In this document: piece after piece, positions 1 to 5,164 of the stretch
Numbering within the stretch: the stretch's first letter is position 1
How the letters are laid out: each line of letters starts with the position of its first letter
Source: Deltaproteobacteria bacterium
GTDB lineage: Bacteria > Desulfobacterota > Syntrophorhabdia > Syntrophorhabdales > Syntrophorhabdaceae
Assembly: GCA_003506795.1 (NCBI GenBank)
Contig: DNYO01000142.1
Coordinates: 1 to 6,073 of the forward strand
DNA length: 6,073 nt
Direction of reading: 5' to 3'
The notes under the pieces: model-generated
Told to the model about the DNA's origin: nothing
Seen by the model: the letters and a program-made list of their open reading frames with translations, nothing else
Databases searched by the model: none
Position numbers and translations under genes: made by a program

Positions 1-15
1 CCATTACCCCTCTTC

Positions 16-29
16 TTGACTTAAGTCAA
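16..29. promoter_or_regulatory. FNR/CRP-family operator upstream of hcp
   Basis: TTGACTTAAGTCAA is a perfect 14-bp palindrome. It has the FNR-family layout of two TTGAC/GTCAA half-sites separated by 4 bp (the FNR consensus is TTGAT-N4-ATCAA). Its centre at 22.5 lies about 41 bp upstream of the transcription start implied by the -10 box at 51-56, which is the class II activator position. Hcp genes are known targets of NO- or redox-responsive CRP/FNR-family regulators (FNR, HcpR, DNR/NnrR types). Which of these binds here cannot be told from the window, as no regulator gene is present. Confidence 0.75.
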
Positions 30-50
30 AGCACTTTTTCTTCCATGCAT

Positions 51-56
51 TATACT
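51..56 (+). promoter_or_regulatory. -10 box of the hcp promoter
   Basis: TATACT matches the sigma-70 -10 consensus at five of six positions. The hexamer 17 bp upstream (AAAGCA, 28-33) is not a -35 box and overlaps the end of the palindrome, as expected for an activator-dependent class II promoter. Transcription would start near 62-64, leaving a leader of about 36 nt that ends in a strong ribosome binding site, AAGGAGGGG (88-96), three bases before the hcp ATG. Confidence 0.6.
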
Positions 57-99
57 TTCTTTATGCAATTGAACTTCAACCAACAATAAGGAGGGGCAT

Positions 100-1731
100 A
101 TGTTTTGTTATCAGTGTGAACAGACAGCAAAAGGGGAAGGATGCACCAACATCGGGGTTTGCGGCAAACAGCCTGACGTAGCGGCTCTTCAGGATCTGCT
201 GGTTTATGTTACGGCGGAATTGTCATTTTTTGCGAACGAGGCAGTGAAATATGGGCTCACGGGAAAGGAGATGAATATACTTGCTGCTGAGGCCCTTTTT
301 CACACGTTGACCAACGTTGATTTCGACCCCGAACGTCTGAAGATACTGATAGGGCGTATCGCAGCCGAGCGTGACAGTCTTATCGGGAAGGTCGCATCAA
401 AGGGTGGAAACACCATTCTTCCCGGCGGCCGGACACCGACGAAACCGGAAACAACCATAGCAGGTCTCGTTAAACAGGGCGAGGCGGTGGGCTTCCAGGT
501 GGTAATAAAGAACGAAGATCCGGACATAACGTCCCTCATGCACACCGTCATCTTCGGTCTCAGAGGGGTAGCCGCATACGCTTATCATGCCGCCCTGCTC
601 GGCAAGGAAGATGACGCAGTCTATGCCTTCATATATGAGGCCTTAGGCGAGGTCCTGCAGAACAAGCTCGGGCTGAATGACTGGCTCGGTCTCGTTCTCA
701 AATGCGGCGAGATCAACCTCAGGGCCATGGAACTCCTTGATGCGGCCAATACGGAAACATACGGCCATCCCGTCCCAACCCAGGTTCCCCTGGGCGCAAA
801 AAAAGGTAAGGCCATCCTCGTCTCGGGCCACGACCTCAAGGACCTCGAGGATATCCTGAAGCAAACGCAAGGAAAAGGGATCTACGTCTACACCCATGGT
901 GAGATGCTGCCCTGCCATGGATACCCGAACCTCAAAAAGTATGCCCATTTCTACGGTCATTACGGGACGGCCTGGCAGAACCAGCACAAGGAATTCGCCG
1001 ACTTCCCCGGATCCATCGTCATGACCACCAACTGTATACAGAAACCGCTCGGGTCATACTCGGCGAATATATTCACTACGGGACCCGTCGCCTGGCCGGG
1101 GGTTACCCATATCGCCAACGGTGATTTCACGCCCGCGATCGACAAAGCCCTCGCACTGCCGGGTTTCGGTGCCGACAGCAACGGAAATTCTGTTATGGTC
1201 GGTTTTGCCCGCAACACCATCATGAGCGTGGCGGACAAGGTCATTGAGGCGGTCAAGGCCGGCAAGATACGGCATTTCTTCCTCGTCGCAGGTTGTGACG
1301 GTGCAAAACCGGGCAGGAATTACTACACTGAGTTCGTTGAGAAGGTGCCCGCCGATTGCGTGGTCCTTACCCTCGCCTGCGGCAAATTCCGGTTCTTCGA
1401 CAAACAGCTCGGCGATATCGGCGGCATTCCCCGACTGCTCGACGTCGGTCAGTGCAACGACGCCTACTCCGCCATCCAGATAGCCGTCGCGCTGGCGAAG
1501 GCCTTCAATGTCGGCGTCAACGAACTGCCGCTTTCACTCGTGCTCTCCTGGTACGAACAGAAGGCCGTGGCGATATTGCTGACCCTTCTGTACCTTGGCA
1601 TCAAAAACATGCGCCTCGGACCGACACTGCCGGCTTTTATCACCCCCAACATCCTCAACGTCCTCGTGGAGAAATACAACATAAAGCCCATCACGACGCC
1701 GGACGCGGACCTGAAGGAGATATTGGGGTGA
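100..1731 (+). CDS. hcp: Hybrid-cluster protein (Hcp), class I; hydroxylamine / NO reductase
   Basis: This is a cytoplasmic iron-sulfur enzyme of 543 aa (Desulfovibrio Hcp is about 550). The family reduces hydroxylamine to ammonia in vitro, and E. coli Hcp acts as a high-affinity NO reductase. The N-terminal cubane motif is C3-x2-C6-x8-C15-x5-C21, the class I spacing of anaerobes. All hybrid-cluster ligands are present: H244 (SGHD), E268 (THGEM), C312 (TTNC), C399 (AGCDG, the likely persulfide cysteine), C427 (LACGK), C452 (GQCND) and E486 (SWYEQ). The first three have the same numbers as in Desulfovibrio vulgaris Hcp, by recall. The start is fixed by AAGGAGGGG and by the conserved MFCYQCEQT N-terminus. 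The gene appears intact. It has an FNR-type promoter and is followed on the same strand by a ferredoxin-domain gene, the likely electron donor; no NADH-dependent hcr partner is visible. Confidence 0.97.
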   Translation: MFCYQCEQTAKGEGCTNIGVCGKQPDVAALQDLLVYVTAELSFFANEAVKYGLTGKEMNILAAEALFHTLTNVDFDPERLKILIGRIAAERDSLIGKVASKGGNTILPGGRTPTKPETTIAGLVKQGEAVGFQVVIKNEDPDITSLMHTVIFGLRGVAAYAYHAALLGKEDDAVYAFIYEALGEVLQNKLGLNDWLGLVLKCGEINLRAMELLDAANTETYGHPVPTQVPLGAKKGKAILVSGHDLKDLEDILKQTQGKGIYVYTHGEMLPCHGYPNLKKYAHFYGHYGTAWQNQHKEFADFPGSIVMTTNCIQKPLGSYSANIFTTGPVAWPGVTHIANGDFTPAIDKALALPGFGADSNGNSVMVGFARNTIMSVADKVIEAVKAGKIRHFFLVAGCDGAKPGRNYYTEFVEKVPADCVVLTLACGKFRFFDKQLGDIGGIPRLLDVGQCNDAYSAIQIAVALAKAFNVGVNELPLSLVLSWYEQKAVAILLTLLYLGIKNMRLGPTLPAFITPNILNVLVEKYNIKPITTPDADLKEILG

Positions 1732-1737
1732 GAAAAC

Positions 1738-1845
1738 AGGTAATAGGTAATGGGTTATGGGTAATAGGAAAACAGAAGAATGAAACCTGTGTACCCGGAC
1801 CATACCGGGAATTACCCATGACCCATTACCTATTACCCATTACCC
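1738..1845. repeat. Mirrored heptamer repeat / long hairpin between hcp and ferredoxin gene
   Basis: The left part holds four head-to-tail heptamers of form RGGTWAT (1738-1765: AGGTAAT, AGGTAAT, GGGTTAT, GGGTAAT), then a decayed fifth, AGGAAAA. The right part holds five heptamers of complementary form (1811-1845: ATTACCC, ATGACCC, ATTACCT, ATTACCC, ATTACCC). Arms 1739-1765 and 1811-1837 pair over 27 bp with a single exception (T1756 opposite G1820, a G-U pair in RNA). The 45-nt loop contains a smaller hairpin, CCCGG (1794-1798) with CCGGG (1805-1809). There is no T-tract, so this is not a simple terminator. It resembles the short tandem heptamer repeats known from cyanobacterial intergenic regions, but I cannot place it in a named family. 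Confidence 0.85.
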
Positions 1846-1861
1846 GCCGCAAGGAGTTCTT

Positions 1862-2662
1862 ATGAAGACCAGACGGAAGATCGTCCGTATCGATGAGGAG
1901 AAATGCAACGGATGCGGACAGTGTGTTGCCGCCTGCGCTGAAGGCGCCATCGAGCTTAAGGATGGGAAGGCGCGGCTTGTCGCTGAAAGATACTGCGACG
2001 GGCTTGCGGCATGTCTTGGCGAATGTCCCGCAGACGCAATATCCATCATTGAAAAGGAAGCTGATTCTTTCGATCCCGAGGCGGTAGAAAGATACCTTGC
2101 AGGGAAAAAGGGCGCCGGCGCATCGGTCGAAAACCACGATGAATCCATCGAACCCCCTTCCTTCGACCCCGCCGGACCCCCAACCCTGCCCTGTGGATGC
2201 CCGTCGACACAGATCCAGATGTTCTCTTCGCCGGGCATCCCCACAACCGAAGAACAAAGCGGCGCATCGCGACAGGCTACCAGGCTGACCCACTGGCCCG
2301 TACAGATAAGGCTTGTCCCACCCACGGCCCCCTTCCTCAGGAATGCCGATCTCCTCGTGGCCTCGGATTGCACACCCGTCGCCTACCCCAATTTTCACGA
2401 AGACCTCCTGAAGGGTAAGGTGGTCATGATGGGGTGCCCCAAGTTCGACGACACTGCCGATTATATCGAAAGATTCACCCGGATCTTCACAACCGCGGGA
2501 ATCAAGAGTGTAACCGTGGCGATCATGGAGGTACCCTGCTGTTCAAAAATGCCCGCTATCGTGGAAACTGCGATGAAACAGTCGGGAACGAGAATTCCCA
2601 TGGAAATCATCGTCATCGGGGCAAAGGGCAACATCGTGAGGAAAACGGCACTGGCAGCATAG
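1862..2662 (+). CDS. Ferredoxin-domain protein linked to Hcp (FrdX-like)
   Basis: A 266-aa cytoplasmic iron-sulfur protein with an N-terminal two-cluster ferredoxin domain (residues 8-63). The first motif is complete, C15-x2-C18-x2-C21-x3-C25. The second reads C45-x2-L48-x2-C51-x3-C55-P, so its second cysteine is leucine, which suggests a [3Fe-4S] or otherwise altered second site. A low-complexity Pro/Gly/Ser linker (about 80-110) leads to a domain of about 155 residues with CGC (111-113), C170 in ASDCTP, C192 in GCPK and a CC pair (226-227, EVPCC). Similar proteins are often encoded beside hcp in anaerobes and have been called FrdX; donating electrons to Hcp is the likely role, by inference. 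AAGGAG (1851-1856) five bases before the ATG supports the start. The gene probably shares the hcp transcript, despite the repeat-filled 130-bp gap, and ends at the terminator that follows. Confidence 0.88.
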   Translation: MKTRRKIVRIDEEKCNGCGQCVAACAEGAIELKDGKARLVAERYCDGLAACLGECPADAISIIEKEADSFDPEAVERYLAGKKGAGASVENHDESIEPPSFDPAGPPTLPCGCPSTQIQMFSSPGIPTTEEQSGASRQATRLTHWPVQIRLVPPTAPFLRNADLLVASDCTPVAYPNFHEDLLKGKVVMMGCPKFDDTADYIERFTRIFTTAGIKSVTVAIMEVPCCSKMPAIVETAMKQSGTRIPMEIIVIGAKGNIVRKTALAA

Positions 2663-2679
2663 GAGCAAACCCTGGTTGG

Positions 2680-2740
2680 AACAACTATAGGTCGTATAGG
2701 TCCTATAGTTGTTTCTTGTTCTTTTCTTTCTTCGCTTTTA
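2680..2740 (+). terminator. Intrinsic terminator of the hcp-ferredoxin unit
   Basis: A 12-bp stem (2680-2691 with 2702-2713, perfect) and a 10-nt loop are followed directly by a T-rich run, 2712-2739, with few purines. It begins 18 bp after the ferredoxin stop codon. The stem is AT-rich in the middle, so strength is uncertain, but position and T-tract make the call good. The stem and loop are built from a 9-bp near-tandem unit: CTATAGGTC, GTATAGGTC, CTATAGTTG (2685-2711). Confidence 0.8.
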
Positions 2741-2763
2741 TCTTTGTCCCCTGTGAGCTCTAT

Positions 2764-2780
2764 CCCGCTTCAGAGGCGGG
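2764..2780. repeat. Small inverted repeat upstream of the cupin promoter
   Basis: CCCGC (2764-2768) and GCGGG (2776-2780) can pair around a 7-nt loop, with a possible outer CTAT/ATAG pairing (2760-2763 and 2791-2794). It lies between the upstream terminator and the cupin -35 box, so it would not be in the cupin mRNA. No function is evident; it could be an operator or a chance hairpin. Confidence 0.3.
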
Positions 2781-2799
2781 AGGGGGTGAGATAGTCTCT

Positions 2800-2827
2800 T
2801 TGATCATCGGTACCGCTGTGGTATAAT
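2800..2827 (+). promoter_or_regulatory. Sigma-70-type promoter of the cupin gene
   Basis: TTGATC (2800-2805), a 16-bp spacer and a perfect TATAAT (2822-2827). Transcription would start near 2834, leaving a leader of about 30 nt with AAGGAG (2853-2858) six bases before the ATG. Together with the terminator upstream, this makes the cupin an independent unit. Confidence 0.7.
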
Positions 2828-2864
2828 TGGCCTGCTTTGACCGCCAAATGACAAGGAGTGAACC

Positions 2865-3215
2865 ATGAAGATCACGGATCTGACGAAGATCGAGAAGGTA
2901 AAGATGGCCATGGAAGGAGCGAGCGGCGCCTGGAAGCAGATCCCCCTTTCAAAGGCCGACGGGGTGCCGGCCTATTCCCTTCGTGTCTTCACTATTGAAC
3001 CCGGCGGCCATACGCCCTATCACAATCATCCCTTCGAGCACATGAACTACATCATTGACGGCGAAGGGGTTCTCGTGGACCCTGCGGGAAAGGAACAGCC
3101 TGTCAGGAAAGGTGACTTCGCCCTTGTCATGCCCGACGAGGTCCATCAGTACAGGAACGCCTCGACAGACAGGCCTCTTGTCATGATCTGCCTTGTTCCG
3201 AAAGATTACGAATGA
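2865..3215 (+). CDS. Small single-domain cupin, four-histidine metal site (TM1459-like)
   Basis: A 116-aa cytoplasmic protein consisting of one conserved beta-barrel cupin domain. Motif 1 is G48-x4-H53-x-H55-x3-H59 ending in G66-E67-G68; motif 2 is G83-D84 ... P90-x3-H94-x3-N98. The ligand set H53, H55, H59, H94 fits the four-histidine site of Thermotoga TM1459 (H52, H54, H58, H92; 114 aa, by recall), rather than the common three-His one-Glu site. Position 60, often Glu in relatives, is Met. The natural substrate is unknown; relatives bind Mn or similar divalent metals, and TM1459 shows oxidative C=C cleavage in vitro. It has its own promoter and a strong ribosome binding site. It converges on the response regulator gene, with 7 bp between the stops. 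The cupin fold is secure; any specific reaction would be a guess. Confidence 0.9.
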   Translation: MKITDLTKIEKVKMAMEGASGAWKQIPLSKADGVPAYSLRVFTIEPGGHTPYHNHPFEHMNYIIDGEGVLVDPAGKEQPVRKGDFALVMPDEVHQYRNASTDRPLVMICLVPKDYE

Positions 3216-3222
3216 GATAGAA

Positions 3223-3612
3223 TCAGGCGGCCTTCGAACCGGTCGTGACGGTCTCGATCATCCCGGTCAACTCTTCCAGGTGGAAGGGTTTGGCGATGAA
3301 GGGACGGCCTCCGATGAAACCTCCCCTTTGTACCACCTCGCCGCGCATGACGAGGCCTGTGAGAAAAATTATGGGGATGCTGCTCGTGGAACTGTCTTCC
3401 ATAAGGAACTCCGCCACCCTGCCCCCGTCCATGACGGGCATTTTGACATCAAGGAGAATAACGTCGGGTCTGTACTTTTTTGCGAGGCCGATGCCCGTTG
3501 CCCCGCTTTCGGCGGTAACTACCCGGTACTTCCAGGTATGATGGAGGCAGAGCCTCGTGACCTCGCAAAAGTCTTTATTGTCGTCAATGAGAAGAACCTT
3601 CTTCTTGATCAT
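3223..3612 (-). CDS. Stand-alone receiver-domain response regulator
   Basis: A 129-aa CheY-like protein with only a receiver domain. The acidic pocket is D10-D11, the phosphoacceptor D55 (ILLDVKMP), the switch residue T85 (FLTG) and the conserved lysine K108 (IAKPF), with F105 just before it. All key residues are present, so it should be phosphorylated and switch normally. There is no DNA-binding or enzymatic output domain, so it probably acts by protein contact or in a phosphorelay. An open frame extends upstream to 3852, but the real start is the ATG at 3612: AAGGGG (3619-3624) lies six bases ahead of it and the receiver fold begins at once. The in-frame ATG at 3618 abuts this ribosome binding site and is less likely. 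No histidine kinase gene is in the window, so its partner is unknown. It diverges from the nuclease gene across 145 bp. Confidence 0.9.
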   Translation of the reverse strand: MIKKKVLLIDDNKDFCEVTRLCLHHTWKYRVVTAESGATGIGLAKKYRPDVILLDVKMPVMDGGRVAEFLMEDSSTSSIPIIFLTGLVMRGEVVQRGGFIGGRPFIAKPFHLEELTGMIETVTTGSKAA

Positions 3613-3698
3613 ACCCATCCCCTTCAATTGTATTATCAACAAATGTAGTGATTTCTTAAGCGTCGAACCGGAACAGGGCCGACAACGGTCTTCTATCC

Positions 3699-3728
3699 TT
3701 GACCCCTGGCGTGGACCCGCATTAGAAT
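3699..3728 (+). promoter_or_regulatory. Likely promoter of the HKD nuclease gene
   Basis: TTGACC (3699-3704), an 18-bp spacer and TAGAAT (3723-3728), each one mismatch from the sigma-70 consensus. Transcription would start near 3735, giving a leader of about 23 nt with GGGAG (3747-3751) six bases before the ATG. Confidence 0.5.
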
Positions 3729-3757
3729 TGGGGAAAATTTGACGATGGGAGCGCCTG

Positions 3758-4294
3758 ATGAAGAGATCTGTTGCCTGTTTACTGACACTGATGTTTATCC
3801 TTTTGGCCCTGCCGTGGCACCTTGCCGCTGCCGAGGTCATTCTCAACAACACTCCCGCAAAGGTCTATTTCAGCCCCGACGGCGGCGCGACAAAGGCCAT
3901 AACGAGGCACATAGACCAGGCGGTCCGCGAGGTGCTCGTGCAAGCCTATCTCTTTACATCCCGGCCCATTCAGACAGCCCTTCTCAAGGCACAGAAACGC
4001 GGTGTCACCGTGGAGGTAATTCTGGACAGGGACGATCAGAGAGAGCGTAAGTACGTCACGGCCAGGGCGCTAAAGTCAGGCTTCGCCACCGTCTGGCTCG
4101 ATGATAAGCACGCCTGCGCGCATGACAAGATCATCATTCTGGACCGCGAGACCGTCATCACCGGCTCCTTTAATTTCACGTACGCCGCCGATCGCAAGAA
4201 TGCCGAAAACATTCTCATCATCACGTCGCAAGACCTTGCGGGCCTCTACACCGACAACTTCCTAAAACACCGCCGCCATTCCAGGAAATATTAA
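3758..4294 (+). CDS. Exported single-HKD phospholipase D superfamily nuclease (Nuc-like)
   Basis: A 178-aa protein, the size of the enterobacterial Nuc endonuclease. Residues 1-25 form a signal peptide: basic KR, a hydrophobic core (about 5-18) and an AAA cleavage site before E26. The mature protein therefore acts in the periplasm or outside the cell. One HKD motif is present: H122-x-K124-x4-D129-x6-G136-S137-x-N139, followed by the usual N148-A-E-N151. Proteins with a single HKD motif form the active site as dimers. Known relatives (Nuc, EndA-like) are metal-independent nucleases cleaving DNA or RNA; phospholipase activity is less likely at this size but cannot be excluded. The C-terminus is strongly basic (KHRRHSRKY). 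The ATG is supported by GGGAG and the signal peptide. The gene stands alone, converging on the membrane protein gene with 9 bp between the stops. Confidence 0.88.
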   Translation: MKRSVACLLTLMFILLALPWHLAAAEVILNNTPAKVYFSPDGGATKAITRHIDQAVREVLVQAYLFTSRPIQTALLKAQKRGVTVEVILDRDDQRERKYVTARALKSGFATVWLDDKHACAHDKIIILDRETVITGSFNFTYAADRKNAENILIITSQDLAGLYTDNFLKHRRHSRKY

Positions 4295-4303
4295 AGGACC
4301 GGC

Positions 4304-4651
4304 TCAGGAGTCTTTTTTTGGCAAGACCAGATTGAGGAGAGAGTTGACCACGGACAGCACGATGCTGTAAAGAAGGGCCCACCAGAAACCGGCTACCTCG
4401 AAACCTTTTATGACGGACGAGGCGAGGAGGATAAGGGCGGCGTTAATGACAAAAGTGAAAAGCCCCAGGGTGAGGATGTTGATCGGCAGCGTTATCAGGA
4501 TGAGGATGGGTCGTATGAGGATGTTCACTATTCCGAGAAACAACGCTACCCAGAGGGCGGACAGAAAGCTGCCGACCCGGACGCCGGGGATAAAGTAGGC
4601 CGCAATGATGATCGATGCGGCCATGATGAGCCATTTAAGGAGAAGTCTCAT
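4304..4651 (-). CDS. YvlD / phage holin 4_2 family membrane protein
   Basis: A 115-aa, very hydrophobic inner-membrane protein with about four predicted helices (roughly 4-21, 29-48, 49-79 containing a turn, 88-110) and a short polar C-terminus, PKKDS. The family signature is clear: GIVNILIRP (40-48), then LPINILTLGLF (55-65) and a later N70-A71. The superfamily is called phage holin 4_2, but most members, such as Bacillus YvlD, are chromosomal proteins of unknown role, linked in some species to envelope stress; nothing here suggests a prophage. It starts 17 bp after the stop of the 93-aa gene on the same strand and is probably co-transcribed. The ribosome binding site is weak (CGGAA, or a distant AGGA), which fits translation coupled to the upstream gene. 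The next Met (10) would cut the first helix, so the first ATG is kept. Confidence 0.88.
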   Translation of the reverse strand: MRLLLKWLIMAASIIIAAYFIPGVRVGSFLSALWVALFLGIVNILIRPILILITLPINILTLGLFTFVINAALILLASSVIKGFEVAGFWWALLYSIVLSVVNSLLNLVLPKKDS

Positions 4652-4668
4652 GCAGATTCCGTATCCTG

Positions 4669-4950
4669 CTATGCGCGATGGAACTTGTGCTCGGGGATCA
4701 TCCTGATGGAGATATCTTCAGCTTCGCCGATAATCGCCTCAAGAGCCACGCTCAACGCCACCATTTTCCCGGAAACATCATCCAGGATATCTGCCATTCT
4801 TTCGATATTTTCCCGGGTTGTAGCACAATACTCGGTGATCTTTATCTCGTTCTTCCTGCAGTCTTCAATGAGGTCCCTGTGCAGTTCCAATTCTTCCCGC
4901 GTCAGATTCTTGGAAGCCAGCAATTCGTCCACCGTCATGTAGTTGCTCAT
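4669..4950 (-). CDS. Small helical protein of unknown function
   Basis: I do not recognise a family. The 93-aa product is acidic, has no signal peptide or membrane helix, and looks almost wholly alpha-helical. An N-terminal part (5-30, rich in Leu and Glu) is followed by two amphipathic stretches (about 33-57 and 60-84) with hydrophobic residues at heptad-like spacing, so a coiled coil or small helical bundle is likely. It contains two cysteines (31 and 42). GGAGG (4957-4961 on the plus-strand numbering), six bases before the ATG, is one of the better ribosome binding sites in the window and fixes the start over the in-frame Met 5. It is the first gene of a two-gene unit with the YvlD-like membrane protein, so a membrane-associated or envelope role is possible, but this rests on position alone. 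Confidence 0.75.
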   Translation of the reverse strand: MSNYMTVDELLASKNLTREELELHRDLIEDCRKNEIKITEYCATTRENIERMADILDDVSGKMVALSVALEAIIGEAEDISIRMIPEHKFHRA

Positions 4951-5097
4951 AATAAACCTCCACGGAGCTGAACCGACATTGTATAAATAAGTCTATCTTT
5001 TTCAGTGCCAAAAGGCAACCACTCAAAAAAAATCGTTTCGCGTTTCCGGTTATGAACCTGCGAAGGCAGCCGTCGGCGCACCTCTCCCGTGGGCCAT

Positions 5098-5129
5098 TTG
5101 ACGGTCTATGAAGTTGCGGGGAAGATACA
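5098..5129 (+). promoter_or_regulatory. Weak candidate promoter for the second response regulator
   Basis: TTGACG (5098-5103) is followed by AAGATA or GATACA (5122-5129) at 18-20 bp. Only the -35 half is good. If used, transcription would start near 5134, inside the upstream extension of the frame, which favours the later ATG at 5165 as the start of the protein. Confidence 0.25.
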
Positions 5130-5164
5130 GGAGCCTTATCCTTTATTGGATGACAAGAGCACGC

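Noticed and set aside
1738..1845. CRISPR array or insertion-sequence ends
   Set aside because: Units are 7 bp without spacers, there is no transposase, and the two halves are inverted relative to each other.
1356..1865. Plus-strand 169-codon frame across the end of hcp and the repeat
   Set aside because: It overlaps hcp in another frame, is Arg/Pro rich as expected of a shadow frame in GC-rich DNA, and reads through the heptamer repeat.
1826..2398. Minus-strand 190-codon frame opposite the ferredoxin gene
   Set aside because: It is antisense to a gene with clear cysteine motifs and shows no family features of its own.
3632..3637. GATAAT as a -10 box for the first response regulator (minus strand)
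   Set aside because: No -35 match is found upstream (CTTAAG at 17 bp), and the start site would fall next to the ribosome binding site; too weak to list as a feature.
3223..3852. Long 209-codon version of the first response regulator on the minus strand
   Set aside because: The extra N-terminal 80 residues have no conserved features and overlap the promoter and signal peptide region of the nuclease gene; the ATG at 3612 has a ribosome binding site directly ahead of the receiver fold.
4295..4319. Possible bidirectional terminator between the nuclease and YvlD-like genes
   Set aside because: A T-run (4312-4318) is present but lies within the YvlD coding sequence, and the stem before it amounts to about three base pairs.
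4304..4651. Prophage remnant suggested by the holin family name
   Set aside because: The family is mainly chromosomal and no lysin, structural or integrase gene is nearby.
5004..5035. TGCC-AAAA-GGCA hairpin beside an A/T run, and a TGGCAC element resembling half a sigma-54 promoter
   Set aside because: The run is on the wrong side for a minus-strand terminator and is A-rich on the plus strand; the -12 half of a sigma-54 promoter is missing.
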